Shown here piece after piece: positions 44,889 to 56,872 of a DNA stretch of 64,000 bases; within the stretch, counting starts at the first letter, position 1, and every line of letters begins with the position of its first letter. The position numbers and the translations under genes are program-made. Source of the DNA: Daphnia carinata (lineage: Eukaryota > Arthropoda > Branchiopoda > Diplostraca > Daphniidae). The DNA lies in assembly GCF_022539665.2 (NCBI RefSeq), contig NC_081337.1, positions 11,029,768-11,093,767 on the forward strand, in the 5' to 3' direction. Below the pieces are notes generated by a model that was not told the origin of the DNA, did not search any database, and worked only from the letters and a program-made list of their open reading frames with translations.

Positions 44889-45118
44889 ATCCCCGTATAG
44901 TTCTTATCTGCTTCTTCTATGTACCCTTTGTCTAGCTACTGCTGGAACACCTCGTAATAAGCCACTATTTCTGCGTCAATCATCTTCTTCAACAGACCTG
45001 ATAACCGTATCAGTGCAATATTTTTATTTGTCTCCATTGTTCTTCTGTTATTTTTGAATGGAAATAATACTTACGTATCTTTCCGTTGCGTCCCTTTTTA
45101 TTGTCTCTTGGTGTGTCT

Positions 45119-46147
45119 TTAGGAACCCGGGACTTTTAATTTCTGGCGTGTGATTCCCATGTGTTCTAGGCTCCAAAATTCGTTGAAGTCCATAACCGCT
45201 CTCCTATTATCTGCCTGTGCCGTGAGTGTCGATCCTTGTGCGCTTCCTGTGAACGCCCCTAAAATTATCCACCCTAACTTTCTAGTGCAAGCGACGTACT
45301 CATCTGGACCTTGCCTGGTCTGGTGTTTTAAGATTTGCGAGAAATAAACGCATCCGATTATCAAGTCAAATACCTTTTTATCGCCTTGTTGGTAGTGTCT
45401 ATCATCTATGATCTTTTGCTTTTGTTCTGCCATTGTTTTCGCCAACTCGGACTGCGTCTTTGGTGTAGCTTTTGCTAAGAATATAATTGCCGTACCCCTT
45501 ATCTTTACTTTCTCGTCTCCTTCTGGTACTAGCCAGATATCTTATGATCTTGTTGTCTCCTTTCTTGCTTGTGTTGACCCAAATGTATTTATTATTAGTT
45601 CCTCGATCTCCTCATTCTCTGCCTCTATTTCTCTAATAAGGCTCTGTTTTATGAAGGATCTTTGACTCCCTGAGTCAATTATCCCCAGTACTCGTATTCT
45701 TTTCTTGTTTCTTTTTTGAAGTAATGCTGTAAATGTCGGTAGCCCACCTGTTGTCTGTGCGAGGTTCGTGTTGGTGTCTATTGTTACTGATCTGCTGATG
45801 GACCCTTGTGAGGACTGTGTTCTGTTTGTTCCATTATGCGGTCTCTGTCGGGCTAGGAACTGCACTGGGCTGTAATCCAGGCTATTGGAGTTCCTGCATG
45901 GCCCTCTCGCTATACAGTGTTCTGTCCGATGTGATTTCCCGAGGCATTTCATGCATCGCTCTCTCATATATCGTTCTTCTAGGCTGCGGTGTATTCGCCG
46001 TACATCTGTGATGAATTTGATTTTGCTGGCAGAAACTGAACGGTGCAAGGCTGAACGTCGTTTCTTTTCTTGTGTTTTATACCACCTGAGGTCTTCTTGT
46101 TGTACTCTCTTCCATTTCCCTGAGCCGGAGTGCTTTGTCCAACTCAT
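45119..46147 (-). pseudogene. BEL copy B zinc knuckle and aspartic protease
   Basis: ORF 46147-45542 (201 codons): a CCHC knuckle CMKCLGKSHRTEHC and an intact retropepsin triplet in GIIDSGSQRSFI. ORF 45445-45119 continues the domain with FDLIIGCVYFSQILKHQTRQG and KLGWIILG. A frameshift near 45545 separates the two. This is the best preserved protease among the three BEL copies. Confidence 0.75.
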
Positions 46148-46623
46148 TGAGAATCATATCCAGTGTTGGCTTGTTAGCGCTAGTTTTGTATTTGTGAAGC
46201 CGTCGTATATATTCTGCAGCTGGTCAGTCGTTGGTGCGTCGTTTAACCTTACTGCCACAATGCTGCTAAGCTCATGTCGTCGTCGTCAAAGTGCAGGTGT
46301 GCGATGAGTTCGGCGGCCTTTTCTTTTAGACTGATATGCAGGCACTAGAATTTCTCTACTTCCGTTAACTTTGTGTCTAGGTCGTAGGCTGCCAACATCG
46401 CTCTCCAGGATTTCCATGACGTGATCTCCCCGTTGAACGTTGGCAGTGGTAGGGCCGTTCTTACCACTGATGACTGTATGTCATTTTTTTTGTTCTTTTC
46501 TCGTAACGTTTTCATCTTTTCTTTGTAGACCTCCTCTATTTCTTATTCTTTTGTCTTGTACTTTCTCTACCGCTGTTGACACCAGCGCTAGTTTTCATTT
46601 ATTGCCATCATCACCTCCATCTT

Positions 46624-47100
46624 CTAACAATACCGTCTTATGGGGTTGCTTTCTTGGCCGGGCATGCTGCCTTCTCGTAATTCCCTTGCGTCTTCTCTAA
46701 CCTTGTCTTTAATTGCTTTTATTTCTCCCCTTACGTTCTCTACTATCGTCGGGATGTGACCTTCCCATGGTAAACCCTGTCTTGCCTGCTCAATCAGCTC
46801 TGCTGCCGAATTTAGGTCGCCGTTGCTACGTTTATCGATTTCTTTTGTCATGTCCGTCATCGAAGATAGCATCTGCTCTATGTTATTGTAGCCTGTTATT
46901 TTGGTCTCTAAATCCGTGACTCGGTCTGTGACTATTTCTAAATGCTCTTTTACGCATTCTTCCGTGGTTCTTTTTCTAGTTTATCTAGCTTCCGCTTATC
47001 TGCAGCGAAGTCGTGGCATGAGACCCCAGTAGATTTCTTATTTTCCCTATCTCAACCTCTATGGTTAAGAGTCTGTTTTCAACCTGGTAGTCGTTGCGCG
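46624..47100 (-). pseudogene. gag: BEL copy B gag N-terminal region
   Basis: Minus-strand ORF 46872-46624 with KRSNGDLNSAAELIEQARQG, homologous to 18078-17626; upstream gag continues to about 47090 in other frames. The DUF1759 core near 46150-46450 is only recognisable in pieces. Confidence 0.6.
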
Positions 47101-47530
47101 GGCTGTTCCCCTTCCTCCGATGACTCCAACTTGCCTCCCCGGTGCTTGAATGGTTTTCCGTTCGGCTCTATCTTCTTTTCTTCCCGCGCTCTCCCTAGAA
47201 ACAGTTAACAAATTACAATCGCATATCCCGGGCTACCGGCCTTTCTTCTTTCGGCAATGCGATTAAAATCCATCTTTTTCCGTCGACGTTGATGCTCATG
47301 TCGTCCTGTGACTTGTCTGTCCTATCTCCGAGCTTGGTTAGATTCTTTCTCCTAGGGCTCCTGTATCTCCGTTTCACGGTTCACCTATTCTGTGTGCCGC
47401 CGTTTCCAATGTTCCTCTGGCCAATGCTCTTTTATCTCCGTCTATTGGTCCCACTTGTTTCTTTGTCGTGTTGTCTTCTCTCTCTATTTTTCAGACCCTG
47501 GGCGTGGGTCGGGCGTCGGAATTTCCGACA

Positions 47531-49510
47531 TACCTCGACCCAACCTACGGTCGTTCCGTCAAGATTATGGCAGAATCAGGCCGAGTAACGGTTTTGATGA
47601 ACGGGATTTTCTTGCCCGTGGTGCCGGTTGAGGTCTTTGGAGTGGTATAGCGAATTACAATTACCGTCGTAACAGTTTTCGTGAAGAATAAGATGACGTA
47701 GAGGATAGAAAGTAGACGGATAAAGTCAGCGAGCACGAGCCACACCGTCAGAGTTTAGATCCAGGAAATAAACAGAGAACCTGCAGAGTAGTAAGGGTAG
47801 TATAGGCCACCGCCAGAAGAGGGTGAGGTAGAAGACCGCGACGATCAAGATCGTTTGCAGGGGTTCTTTAATTGGCTATGGCACACAAACAATCGAAGGT
47901 CACAGAGTTTGGCAGGGCAGTCTACGGCCAGGTAGTCAGCCCCATCGAGCCCATTAAGGCCGGGTTCATCATAAGATCAGATTCCAGAGCCCCCTACGAA
48001 GCTTTACCATTGAAAGTGCCACAAAAGGTAACCGGAGCTGCTGTATGTAGTTAAAAGCAGTCAATGCGGCGGAAAAGTCGCTGATCATGAAACAGCTTAA
48101 CAACATGGATATTGGCCCACCACTTGTAGACTTTTATACCCGCACTCTTTCTTTTTGTAAAGGTTGCATTACAGCAGTGGTCTCTAGCCTATCATCACGT
48201 TGCCCGACAGAGAAGGCAATGAGGTAGAAGACCGCGACGATCAAGATCGTTTGCAGGGGTTCTTTATTGTTCATTATTTGTAATTCCAGAAAAAAACGAG
48301 AGGAGGTCGACTGACTGGGGCCAGTTCCTGGTTACGAGGAGGCCAAAGATACGATTTTCATCCCCCTCTGTTACGTGTCCTAAACACCTGGCGGAAAAAC
48401 AAGTGGGTACTAGTTTGTTAGCTTTTGTGGGTCGTTGGAGGGAGGTAACGGGCGATCAATGGATCATGGATAGCCTAGCGCATGAACGTTAAACTTGATT
48501 CGATACGTTGTCAAACATGTGTGACAGAGATGAAAAAACTCAGAGAGATCGACGCATCTGTTATCTTTTGTAATTCCAAAAAAAATCGGGTGGGTTTAGG
48601 CCTATCATTACTCTGAAGCCCTTAAGGCAACTTGTTCGATACGAAACATTCAAGATGAAAAAACTAGAATCGGCTCGTTATCTTTTAAGGAAAGGGGATT
48701 GGATGATGAAGCTAGATATAAAGATTGCCTACCTGACGGTACTTGTTTGTTGTACAGCCCACCAAAAGTTTTTGCGTTTCCAGTGGACGGAGCGTTTATT
48801 CCAATTCGCCTGTCTGGCCTTTGGCGTACCTTCGCGCCAAGGATTTTTACTGAAACTTTTAATGTTGTTATGGGTTTCTTGAGGGGGTTTTCGTCGACCT
48901 ACCGTACTTTAAAGCGAAAGAAGTTAAGGACATGCTTGAGGCGGCGCTTGCGGCGGAATCAACTTCCTTGAGAAAATTCGCGTCTATCATGGGCAACTTT
49001 ACTTGGGCGACAGGCGCGATTCCATACGCTCAAGCGCATTACCGCAGATTGAACGATTCGACATCAAACGGGTGCAGACGGCCAATTTCTATTTGACTGA
49101 GTAGCTGCTCACTCAGCGTAGTCGCGGGAGGATCTGGGCTGGAGAGTGATTAATCTATGCACAACACAAGATAAAGTTTCCTTTCTCCACACCGGACCTC
49201 GAGATTTATTCTGATCCTTTGCTATCAGGGTGGGCTCCATGCTGTGATAACATCAAAACTAAAGGGTCATGGATGCTAGCGGATAAAAAAAGCATATTAA
49301 CGAGCTCGAACTATTAGCAGAGTTGTTTGAGGTACAGGCTTTCGGTACTCTGTCTAAGAATATCTCAATTCGAATATTCTTGGACAATTCGACAACTGTA
49401 GCCTATATTAATCATTGCGGGGGTTCTCGAACTCCAGTTCTGACTAACAACTTGGTGTGAGAATCGCTACAGATCCCTGGAGGCAGTTCACGTAGCGAGC
49501 ATGTTAAATA
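47531..49510 (+). mobile_element. DIRS-like element (copy B)
   Basis: Begins at the same CTACGGTCGTTCCG border as copy A. A gag-like region (47860-48060) is followed by RT and RNase H. A 46-bp segment (GAGGTAGAAGACCGCGACGA...) occurs twice, at 47825-47870 and 48221-48266. No tyrosine recombinase remains. It ends against the tandem exons at about 49510. Confidence 0.65.
48540..49510 (+). pseudogene. DIRS reverse transcriptase-RNase H (copy B)
   Basis: ORF 48655-48882 has ARYLLRKGDWMMKLDIKIAY (the usual KDAY is KIAY) and LFQFACLAFGV. Other frames give FASIMGNFTWATGAIPYAQAHY and the RNase H start TPDLEIYSD (about 49193), then RIFLDNSTTVAYINHCGG (about 49370). Frameshifts and stops are frequent. 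Confidence 0.7.
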
Positions 49511-50276
49511 TATTGTAAATATATCAAACAAGCAACTCTTCTACTTTACCAAGCGAATCAGAAGCAGCTGATTCAACTAGTCATAAGATGGACTTACAAG
49601 CACAAGAAGGTGAATATTTAACATTTTTTCCAATTATTAACGCTGCTGCAATATTGTTTTTCTTCTTTTCATAGTAGTCTCACCTCAGGACAGTGTGTCA
49701 GTACTTGGACTTGATTATGCCACTGATTAATCAACCTATGCAAGTTCAGCAACTGAATCAGAAGCAACTGATTCAAGTTTTCAGAATATGGATTTTCAAT
49801 AACAAGAAGATGAATATTTAAAATGTTTACCAATAATTAACCCTGCTGCAATACTGTTTTTCTTCTTTTCATAGTAGTCTGACTCGAGGACAGTGTGCTA
49901 GTATGTGGACTGGATTATGCCACTGATCAACCAACCTATGCAAGTTCAGTAACCGAATCAGAAGCAACTAATTCAAGTTTTTATAACATGGATTTGCAAG
50001 GACAAGAAGGTAAATATTAAAATTTTACCAATGAGTAACCCACCAGAATTTTTTTTTCTTCTTTCATAGTAATGTCGGATAAGGACAGTGTGCCAGTACG
50101 TGGACTTAATTATATCACTGACCATCAAGTTAATTAAACTTAAACAACCGAATCAGAAGCAACTTATTCTAATTGCTGTTCGGTGGATCCAGAGCCAAAA
50201 TCAAATGTTGCCGAGCATCAGTATGTTTGTGTTGATCCTCTTATTCAAGTGGAAACGAGCCTTTTTTTTCTGAATG
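49475..50276 (+). repeat. Tandem 200-bp exon-intron units at the 5' part of a P-like transposase gene
   Basis: Three units with a 200-bp period: splice-donor-like CAAGAAG|GT at 49610 and 50010 (mutated to AT at 49810), and acceptor-like CTTCTTTTCATAG ending at 49674, 49874 and 50069. Each exon reads DSV..GLDYATD..TYASS.TESEAT.SSF.NMD in one frame with scattered stops. The last exon (50070-50276) begins like the others, then diverges and splices at AATG|GTGAG (50277) to 50334. Unit 1 is cut by the DIRS end. Confidence 0.7.
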
Positions 50277-50333
50277 GTGAGTAATTTCCTGCCTTACCCT
50301 GGAATAACATTCTAACAACCATTTTATTTTCAG

Positions 50334-50639
50334 GAACAAACGCTACAAGGTTGCTCATTGATTCGTTACCAGGCGTTGTTCTACTTCCTAGCAACTGGCG
50401 TTGGGATCTTGTCAACAACAGCTGTTACACCACGATTCTATCGGGAAAGGAGTTCATATCAAAAATCGGATTGTGGTCCTACAAATGCAAATCTGTATGT
50501 AACAGAGACGACAAACAGTGCTCTAACTGCCGAGTAGAGGAAAGGAAACTGAAACGTATGAAGGAGTCTCAGTCTCACAAGTTAATTTCTCTTAACAAGA
50601 GGCTAAGAGCCAATGACAGGGGAATTCAGCGATTCGTTG
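50334..50639 (+). pseudogene. P-element/THAP9-like transposase, N-proximal exon
   Basis: Acceptor CAG at 50331-50333; the joined frame continues from the exon ending 50276 (intron 57 bp). Reads SLPGVVLLPSNWRWDLVNNS, then a Cys cluster and a Lys/Arg-rich coiled coil, as in the region following the THAP domain in P-type transposases. LTR Z interrupts it at 50640. No THAP finger is found in the window. Confidence 0.55.
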
Positions 50640-51735
50640 TGTACGGAAAAATACTGACGGACATTCCCACGTCCGAACCAGACCGGGAGTCTGAGAGGGG
50701 AGAAAACGGCACGACAGATAAGCAAACGAGGCTGGTAGACGGAGAGGAAAGAAGAGTGGCCGGAGGAGCATCAAAAGCAGCGTCCCATAAAATAGGTAGG
50801 CCGGTAACGGGGATACAGAAACCCCAGAAGGGAAAATCATGGTAGACCCGGCCATGGAAGGCAGACAGGTCGCCTTACGACGTGATCTTAAGCGTTAGCG
50901 GGGAATGATGTGTTCAAGCCACATGACCAGCAAAAAGGAAAGCTCGTAGGCCGGGGAATGTGTTTGTAATTTGCTGACTTTTTTACATATATGTAGAACG
51001 GTCTCTAGCGCTCGGAGACCGAACCGAGTGTTAGAAACTAACGGGTGAAAAAGAAGATATAGCTGGGGGAAAATTCCTTCGAGCATCCGTCAAGCAAGGT
51101 TGGAATTGTAGGAGGAAAACGATCATCCCCCGGCCGAAATAAAGAAAACTAGCGGTGACCTCTGAACCAGCGTTTAAAATTATGTGCTGTCCATTATGTA
51201 AAATTGTCAAAGATGGTTTTTCCTGTATGCGTATATTAGGGCAGGTTAGGCCTAAGTAATACACACACAACTTTACACCGAAGCCGGGAGTCGTTCCTTC
51301 ATTTTGGTAGCCTGTATTTGTTCTAGGTACTATTTCCTTCGTCCGGTTGTTCCGCTGTCTACCTGTGCCCGCCTACCTTTCGCGCCGTCTGCCCGCTGTG
51401 CCCGTCTACTCGCCGTGCTTATCGCCGGACTACTACTTCCGTCGACCGTCCCTGTCAGGTCCAGCCAGCCCTACCGTTCTACCCGAACCTCCGGACTCCG
51501 TTTGTTTAAGTATACAATTGTTTTCGATTTCTACACTAATTTCAGTGAACGCCCTTACCTCCTCGTGTGTCCGCGATCATAAGTCCGTCCACACGTAAAG
51601 GTGGTTGTGACCCCCATAACGGTACCGGTCTACCCAAGATAACTCTCCCGTACCGTACGGCAGACATAGGCTGGTACTATAGCAGAACTAGGCCACCCTC
51701 AACAATTATCATATCTGAGTTGGCAGTCTCCGACA
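50640..51735 (+). repeat. BEL-type solo LTR Z inserted in the P-like gene
   Basis: 1,096 bp, from TGTACGG (50640) to TCTCCGACA (51735); a relative of LTRs X and Y. TATA-like TATATTAG at 51232. P-like coding stops at its left border and resumes downstream at 52251. No convincing target-site duplication (GTTG/GTGG flanks). Confidence 0.65.
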
Positions 51736-52250
51736 GTGGGTTACTCCACAGGTACCATAAGGCATTAGATATCTTTGAATTTAAGATAATTTTTAGATTT
51801 TCAATAGAATGTTAAACTGAATATAAACAATCTACGGTGAAGTTTTGCTGTACAAAATCAAAATCCCAAAATCAACTATCAGAAAAGATGAAAAAACTAC
51901 CCCACCAGGTGTTTTATTAAATATTACCTTTCATCCTTTCTAGCAGAATAATTATTTAACTTTATCAACTTTTGGGATCATTTTATCAACTTTTGGAATC
52001 ACTTTATCATTACCCTAGTGATACACTGACTGGTTATTGACTATTCATTCCATATATGACAATAAGGGAAAGTTATTAGTTTCATTTCATTCATAGTTGA
52101 ATTATTATTAATTTACATTTTGAATTTCCGTAAGAAACTCTCCTAAAATTCTTGAATAATGCAAATTTGTATTGTTTGAAAAATACATATTCTGATAGAA
52201 TTATGCTGGAAACTGAAATCAACGTTTTTATTGTTAATTTTTGTTTGCAG
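51736..52250 (+). other. Intron-like AT-rich spacer of the P-like gene
   Basis: Non-coding, ends with a good acceptor TTTTTGTTTGCAG (52238-52250) before the next P-like exon. Contains a short repeat TTATCAACTTTTGG(G/A)ATCA at about 51961 and 51983. Confidence 0.5.
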
Positions 52251-54521
52251 CAACAATCTGTCATAAGAACATTCTTTCATCAAACGAAAGCGCTGAAGAA
52301 GGAACAGTACGGTAAAGGAATGCGCTATGAGGCCGTATTTCTACTAGAAGCTTAAGATGAAGAGCAATGCCGCATTTAAGCAGCTCCAGAACAGCAAGAT
52401 CCTTCCATTGCCTTCTCCATCTACGATGAGAAAACTAAGAAGTTCATCTAATTGTGGTTTGGTTTTAATGAATTGGCATTTGACAACATAGAGAGTGCCC
52501 TTAAAGTTTTTTTAAAAGAAGATGTATCTAGGTACGGTTGTTTAATGTGGGACGAAGTATACTTAGTGAAGGGTGTAAAATTTGATCCCCGACGCCGCAT
52601 TTGAGATGGAGTTGTTAATTACGGATCGGAGTTTGTTGATTTGCCTGACAATGCCGTCGTGGAACATGCCCTTGTTCTTGTTTTTCATCAATACAAACCA
52701 TCATGGATAAAGCCCATCGCCTCTTTTGCAACTAATGGAGCTGCGCCATTTTATATCGGATTGCGATGAAAACAATCACGTCATTGTACCTAAAAGCGGC
52801 AATCGTGAAGAACGTTGTTTATGATGGACACCAATCTAATAAGGGAGCTATACAACTATTCAACGCCTCTGTCAAGGAATTTACTAATTACGTGAAACCG
52901 TATTTTCTTCATGCGATGGATCCGAGTATCAAGATTTGGTACTTTTTCGACGTACCACATTTGTTAAAGTGCGTTTGAATTCACCGGTTAACTCACCACC
53001 GTTGTCAGGTATGTAATAAGCAATTCAAATTATGAAAGCATATATTCAAATATATAAAAATAAATTCCTTCCTTTGGTATGCGTCAAAAATAGTGGATTT
53101 CCAACATTACGAACAACTCCCAACCTGGAAAAGCATAACGGCCTGTGGACTTTCTTCCGGCTAACAGAAGGACAACTTAAGCCAAACTGGCAAAAGATGA
53201 CTATGAGTAAAGCGGCAAATTTATTTTCCCGACACGTTGCCATGGCCTTCAAGCATTACCGCGAAAAACCAGAAACTGGAATAGATTTTAAATGTAAAAC
53301 ACAGAATAAACAATAATTTCTTCTTAATAAATAAATTTAAAAGATTTAGTACTGCCACCGCTGAGAGAATGACCCTTCTCTTAAAAGATTGCTTTGATAT
53401 TCTCAACGTTTCCCAAAGATGGTATCATCAAATCATCGTAGATAATGAAGAAAGAAAAGCTGCAAAAAATGTTATACATCATAGACGTCACGGAGCAAAT
53501 TTCTAATGATGCAGAGCATGATGAACTGTCGGTTATCAAATTTATGTTCGATACTAGTTTGGTGGTTTGGCGATTAGTCATCCACAGTTCCATTGGCTTG
53601 ATTGACGAATTATTTGCAGCAGAATATAACTTTGTGCTGACTGGGCGGTTCAATCAAGATCCGATTGAGGTTAATTTATAAATAACATCTTACTGGAATC
53701 AGAAGACAATCAAATAATTATTTTTTTAGAATTTGTTCGGCATCGTGCAGTCAATTGATAACCATCCAACCGCACATTCTTGGCTCCATATTTATCGTAT
53801 ACCTTCCCTCTACAACCCTACGAAGGTTGCAATACGAAATACGAATGTTAATGGAAAGGACGCTGGGAAAATTTTGGGCGCCTACAAGCACTGCCTCATC
53901 CATAAGTTTCATGAGTGTGGTAAGTAAGCAAAATTGATGAAGAAGGACCTGACAGACAGCTTACAAAAGGAATTGATTTCCCGTTAAACGAGCGATATTC
54001 CTGACAGGAAGTCAGATAAAACTGGAGACCAGCTAGTGTACGAGCTCTACGGATACATTATTTGCATATGCCAAGAAGTCTGTGATACCTGCAAAGATTG
54101 CAATCATATGATGACAACAGAAGAATCTAATATCAAGGACTTCCTACCAGCACAACAAACTTGCCAGAGGAGATATGGTGCATTGAAGTGCGCAACATTT
54201 GCAATTTTTAAAACAATTCGTGAAGTTGAAAACGTGATTGACTCTCATTTTACCTCTGCTGACGACATCTTCGATCGTGATAGTTACGAAAAAGTATCGT
54301 CGCAGATTCAGGAACTGAATTTAATCCTTATTTCCTGTGCAAATCACCCAGGCACACTTCATTACCTCATAATGGAGTATGTACAAATTTGGTTTCATAT
54401 TGAAGCAACCCGCTACCAAAATTTTCATTTTTCAAAATTGAATGTTGGTATTCTTCACCATAACAAGCTCTCCGAAGTTGTATCCATTAAAAACAAAGAT
54501 ATAAATGTGATAAACAAATAA
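52251..54521 (+). pseudogene. P-element/THAP9-like transposase body
   Basis: Pieces in order: FHQTKALKKEQYGKGMRYEA (52281); ILPLPSPSTMRKL; FGFNELAFDNIESAL; CLMWDEVYLVKG with the first catalytic Asp (about 52545); HALVLVFHQYKPSWIKPIAS; DGHQSNKGAIQLF (about 52818); FFDVPHLLKCV; LKPNWQKMTMSKAANLFSRH; and LTGRFNQDPIE, which splices across a 60-bp intron (53670-53729) to NLFGIVQSIDNHPTAHSW. ORF 54036-54521 is the C-terminal domain with YIICICQEVCDTCKDC. At least five frameshifts or stops break it. The succession is the P/THAP9 RNase-H-like transposase. Confidence 0.75.
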
Positions 54522-54744
54522 ATGTGATATTTCAATCAACATTGAATTGTAATTGTCTATTTTATTATCAATGGGTCAAAGGAAATTTAGCTAAAGATTG
54601 TAATGTATCGTATACTTAATAATAGTGGACTAGTTTTCATGTAAACATATACTGTAAACATATGTATAAGCGTTAAAATGACCATATATTCGTCCGGTGA
54701 CAAATCTCTAGTTAAGAAGTACGTGAATAAAAAGTCTACGTGAA
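54522..54744. other. AT-rich 3' flank of the P-like gene
   Basis: No coding signal; TTTATT/AATAAA-like A/T runs only. Confidence 0.4.
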
Positions 54745-56060
54745 TAATATAAGGACTCCCGATAAACTTTAAAGTTAAATATGTTAGTTAGACTATTCCA
54801 TGTATGGCTACAATTATTATTCCATGGGACAGGATTCCGATTATTGCAATAAGGAGCAAAATGGGCTTTTGGGAGCGTAAATCTCCGGTATCGGTAACTT
54901 GCAACATGTAACTGTACAAATGTTTCACCTTGAACCATCATTAGAATGTAAAAATCAAAATGTAAAATTAAATAGTGCGAAATGTGTAAGGATAAAACGG
55001 AGTGTTGACTAACTTCAATCCCACCTATATTGGATTTCAAACATAGGGCAAAGGCCAAAGTTAGGTCGTTTCCTGTTTAGTACTACATAACATTGCAAAT
55101 TGAGGGAAACCGTTTAGCCTCCAAGGTCAGCAGACGTCACTCGGTTGAACTAACTCATGAATCATACACACGTTAAAGTGACCTGCCCTACGTTAATGTT
55201 TATCAAATGGCAAAGATCCACCCCCATCCACCGCATTCGTAAAAGAAACGTTAAAAAAACAATCGTGAAAGTGAAGAGCAGTGCACGTCTAACCTCGGGG
55301 GAAACTTTAGCTCAAGCTCGAAGGGCCAGAAAGACGGCTATTGGACAGGTGTATACCTTCTAACGGGTCACGCTTCGCCTCAACGAGGAGATCGAAAAAA
55401 TTTCTCGAGACCTCGTCAACGTTCACGTTCACTTGATAGCCGGGACCGAGAGCTTAATGCGTGGGTACATTGGGTCTCTTAGCCGGGAAATGGCAACAGA
55501 ATCCCAGGTTCCCATGTCAGTCGCGCAACCAAATGGATTCAAGTACGTGGTGCCTAATCACGTCTCCTTCATTTTTTGCTTTTCCAAAGCTCATGTCGAA
55601 GGCGTGACGTCATGCAATAGGCGCATCGCGGACTGCGACGATTTTATGCTGCTGAAAACTCAAGACCGCCTGTAAATTTTGTTTTTGCAGCATAGGTTTT
55701 TTGGCTGTTTCTTGCCGCTGGTGGTTATATGACGCTGGCCACACGAAACTCACCGTCCCTTCACCCGAGCATCACCTACTCCTTGTTGGTTAGGTCTACA
55801 AAGAGGTGCTCCCAACCAAACACTAAGGTCTACTTATAAGATCCATAGGAAGTTTTCTCGTTCATTTTGCTTTCAATACAGTTTTTGTTTCTTTCGGTTT
55901 TTGTTAAACCTGTAAACAGTTGGACCCGCTATCACCTACGATGCTGCCCTCATAGACAGAGTTGTAGTAGGCTTATTGGGCCTGCCTGTCCTTATTGTGG
56001 CGTATTTTATGTCAGTATTGCGTCATAGTTATCGGTTCAGTCGTCCACAGTTCAGTTCAG
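54745..56060 (+). repeat. Diverged copy of the BEL-1 LTR with its ORF
   Basis: Aligned with 30600-31640 by shared blocks: CCCACCTAT, TAGGGCAAAGG, CTGTTTAGTAC, TTTAGCCT..CAGCAGAC, the ORF segment, and TCACCTACGATGCTGCCCTC (55931; compare 24470 and 31575). Its left end carries TATAAGGACTCCCGATAAAC, resembling the start of the Gypsy LTR at 5688. Confidence 0.55.
55176..55678 (+). pseudogene. Diverged copy of the LTR-borne gag-like ORF
   Basis: Frame 55433-55675 matches the BEL-1 LTR ORF over about 85 codons (VNVHVH at 55419, MRGYIGSL, CFSKAHVEGVTSC, FMLL..QDRL) at roughly half the residues. The 5' part is frame-shifted, and the zinc-knuckle part decays after TAA 55673-55675, though RFFGCF is still visible in the next 50 bases. 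Confidence 0.5.
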
Positions 56061-56236
56061 TATTTGACAGTAAAGTCATGTAATATCAAAATCATATCAA
56101 TTTTATATGTTCCCGTTTCTCAGATATCATTTCCAGCTCCTTAGATATATTAAAGCTGAGATATTCAATAATCATCGTTACATTTTCATCCAAATCATAC
56201 TTTCATTTTTCATCTCTAAATCTGTGCCCCTCTAAC

Positions 56237-56515
56237 ATGCAAGAAGAGTGCCGCACAAGTAGAGAGAAACGTTTGGAGTATAAGAGGAAACGAGCACAGC
56301 AAGCACTTTTGGCTGATGCCGAGCAAAGACTAACTAACGATAATAATTTGGCTAAAAGTAAAGCTTCTGTTTTTTCACACACACCTGCAAATCCTAAGGT
56401 GGTAGCGTTCAGAGCAGTGGCTAAGCGGACGCAGAAAGAAGATGTCGCAGCAACTCTGCCTGTCGAGAAACGTTTGAAGGATATAATTTTAAAAAGTTTG
56501 ATGTTTAAAATGTAA
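56237..56515 (+). CDS. Unrecognised 92-aa Lys/Arg/Ala-rich ORF
   Basis: ATG 56237, TAA 56513-56515. The first 45 residues are a charged helix (EKRLEYKRKRAQQALLADAEQ). No domain is recognised. It may be a decayed element ORF or chance. Confidence 0.25.
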   Translation: MQEECRTSREKRLEYKRKRAQQALLADAEQRLTNDNNLAKSKASVFSHTPANPKVVAFRAVAKRTQKEDVAATLPVEKRLKDIILKSLMFKM

Positions 56516-56872
56516 CAAAAATATTACACTATTTTTTCAAGACATTTTTCGAAGAAGCATTAGAAAAAGTCTTCCCCGTGTTGAAACTGGCCTGCCCATT
56601 CTTAATCAAGAAAACTCAGTTTGCAGAGGAAAACGATCCTCCTCTTTAAAAAGAAACTAATATATTTTCCCACAATCAACAACAGAAATAGACATCGAGG
56701 AAGAGTCTCTCAGGATAAAAAACAGCATCCAGCATAAAAAAAGACGATTAAGATTTTATTTTTAAAAACTCTGTCAAAAATATATTAATTATTGACCTTT
56801 TTTTCTAAATAGGGTTAGAGCTTCAACGTCAAAAAAAATAATTGATTTTTAACTTTTAACAAACCTATAAAC

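Larger units (their letters stand above)
41285..47530 (-). mobile_element. BEL/Pao element, minus strand, mostly complete (copy B)
   Basis: Body between a 5' LTR start at 47530 (TGTCGGAAATTCC on the minus strand) and a 3' LTR start at 41285 (TGTCTGAAATTC), the latter preceded by a purine tract. Contains gag, zinc knuckle, protease, RT, RNase H, integrase and DUF5641 remnants in that order. The 3' LTR itself is cut short (about 41060-41285). A Gypsy-like LTR interrupts the RNase H. Confidence 0.8.
33175..49510. repeat. Block B: collinear with block A (8890-20380)
   Basis: Same order and orientation of hAT (minus), 885-bp units, BEL (minus) and DIRS (plus) as block A. Additional sequence in B: an LTR at 36248-37402, a duplicated 885-bp unit, the BEL 3' half, and a solo LTR near 43431-43940. 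The BEL-LTR/DIRS junction is shared with block A (47530 vs 18556). Confidence 0.6.

Noticed and set aside
8890-49510. Blocks A and B as uncollapsed haplotypes of one locus
   Set aside because: Both are in one contiguous window, separated by unrelated BEL sequence, and differ by 10-15% in the hAT arm by eye.
50640-51735. Target-site duplication for LTR Z
   Set aside because: Flanks GTTG and GTGG do not match well enough.
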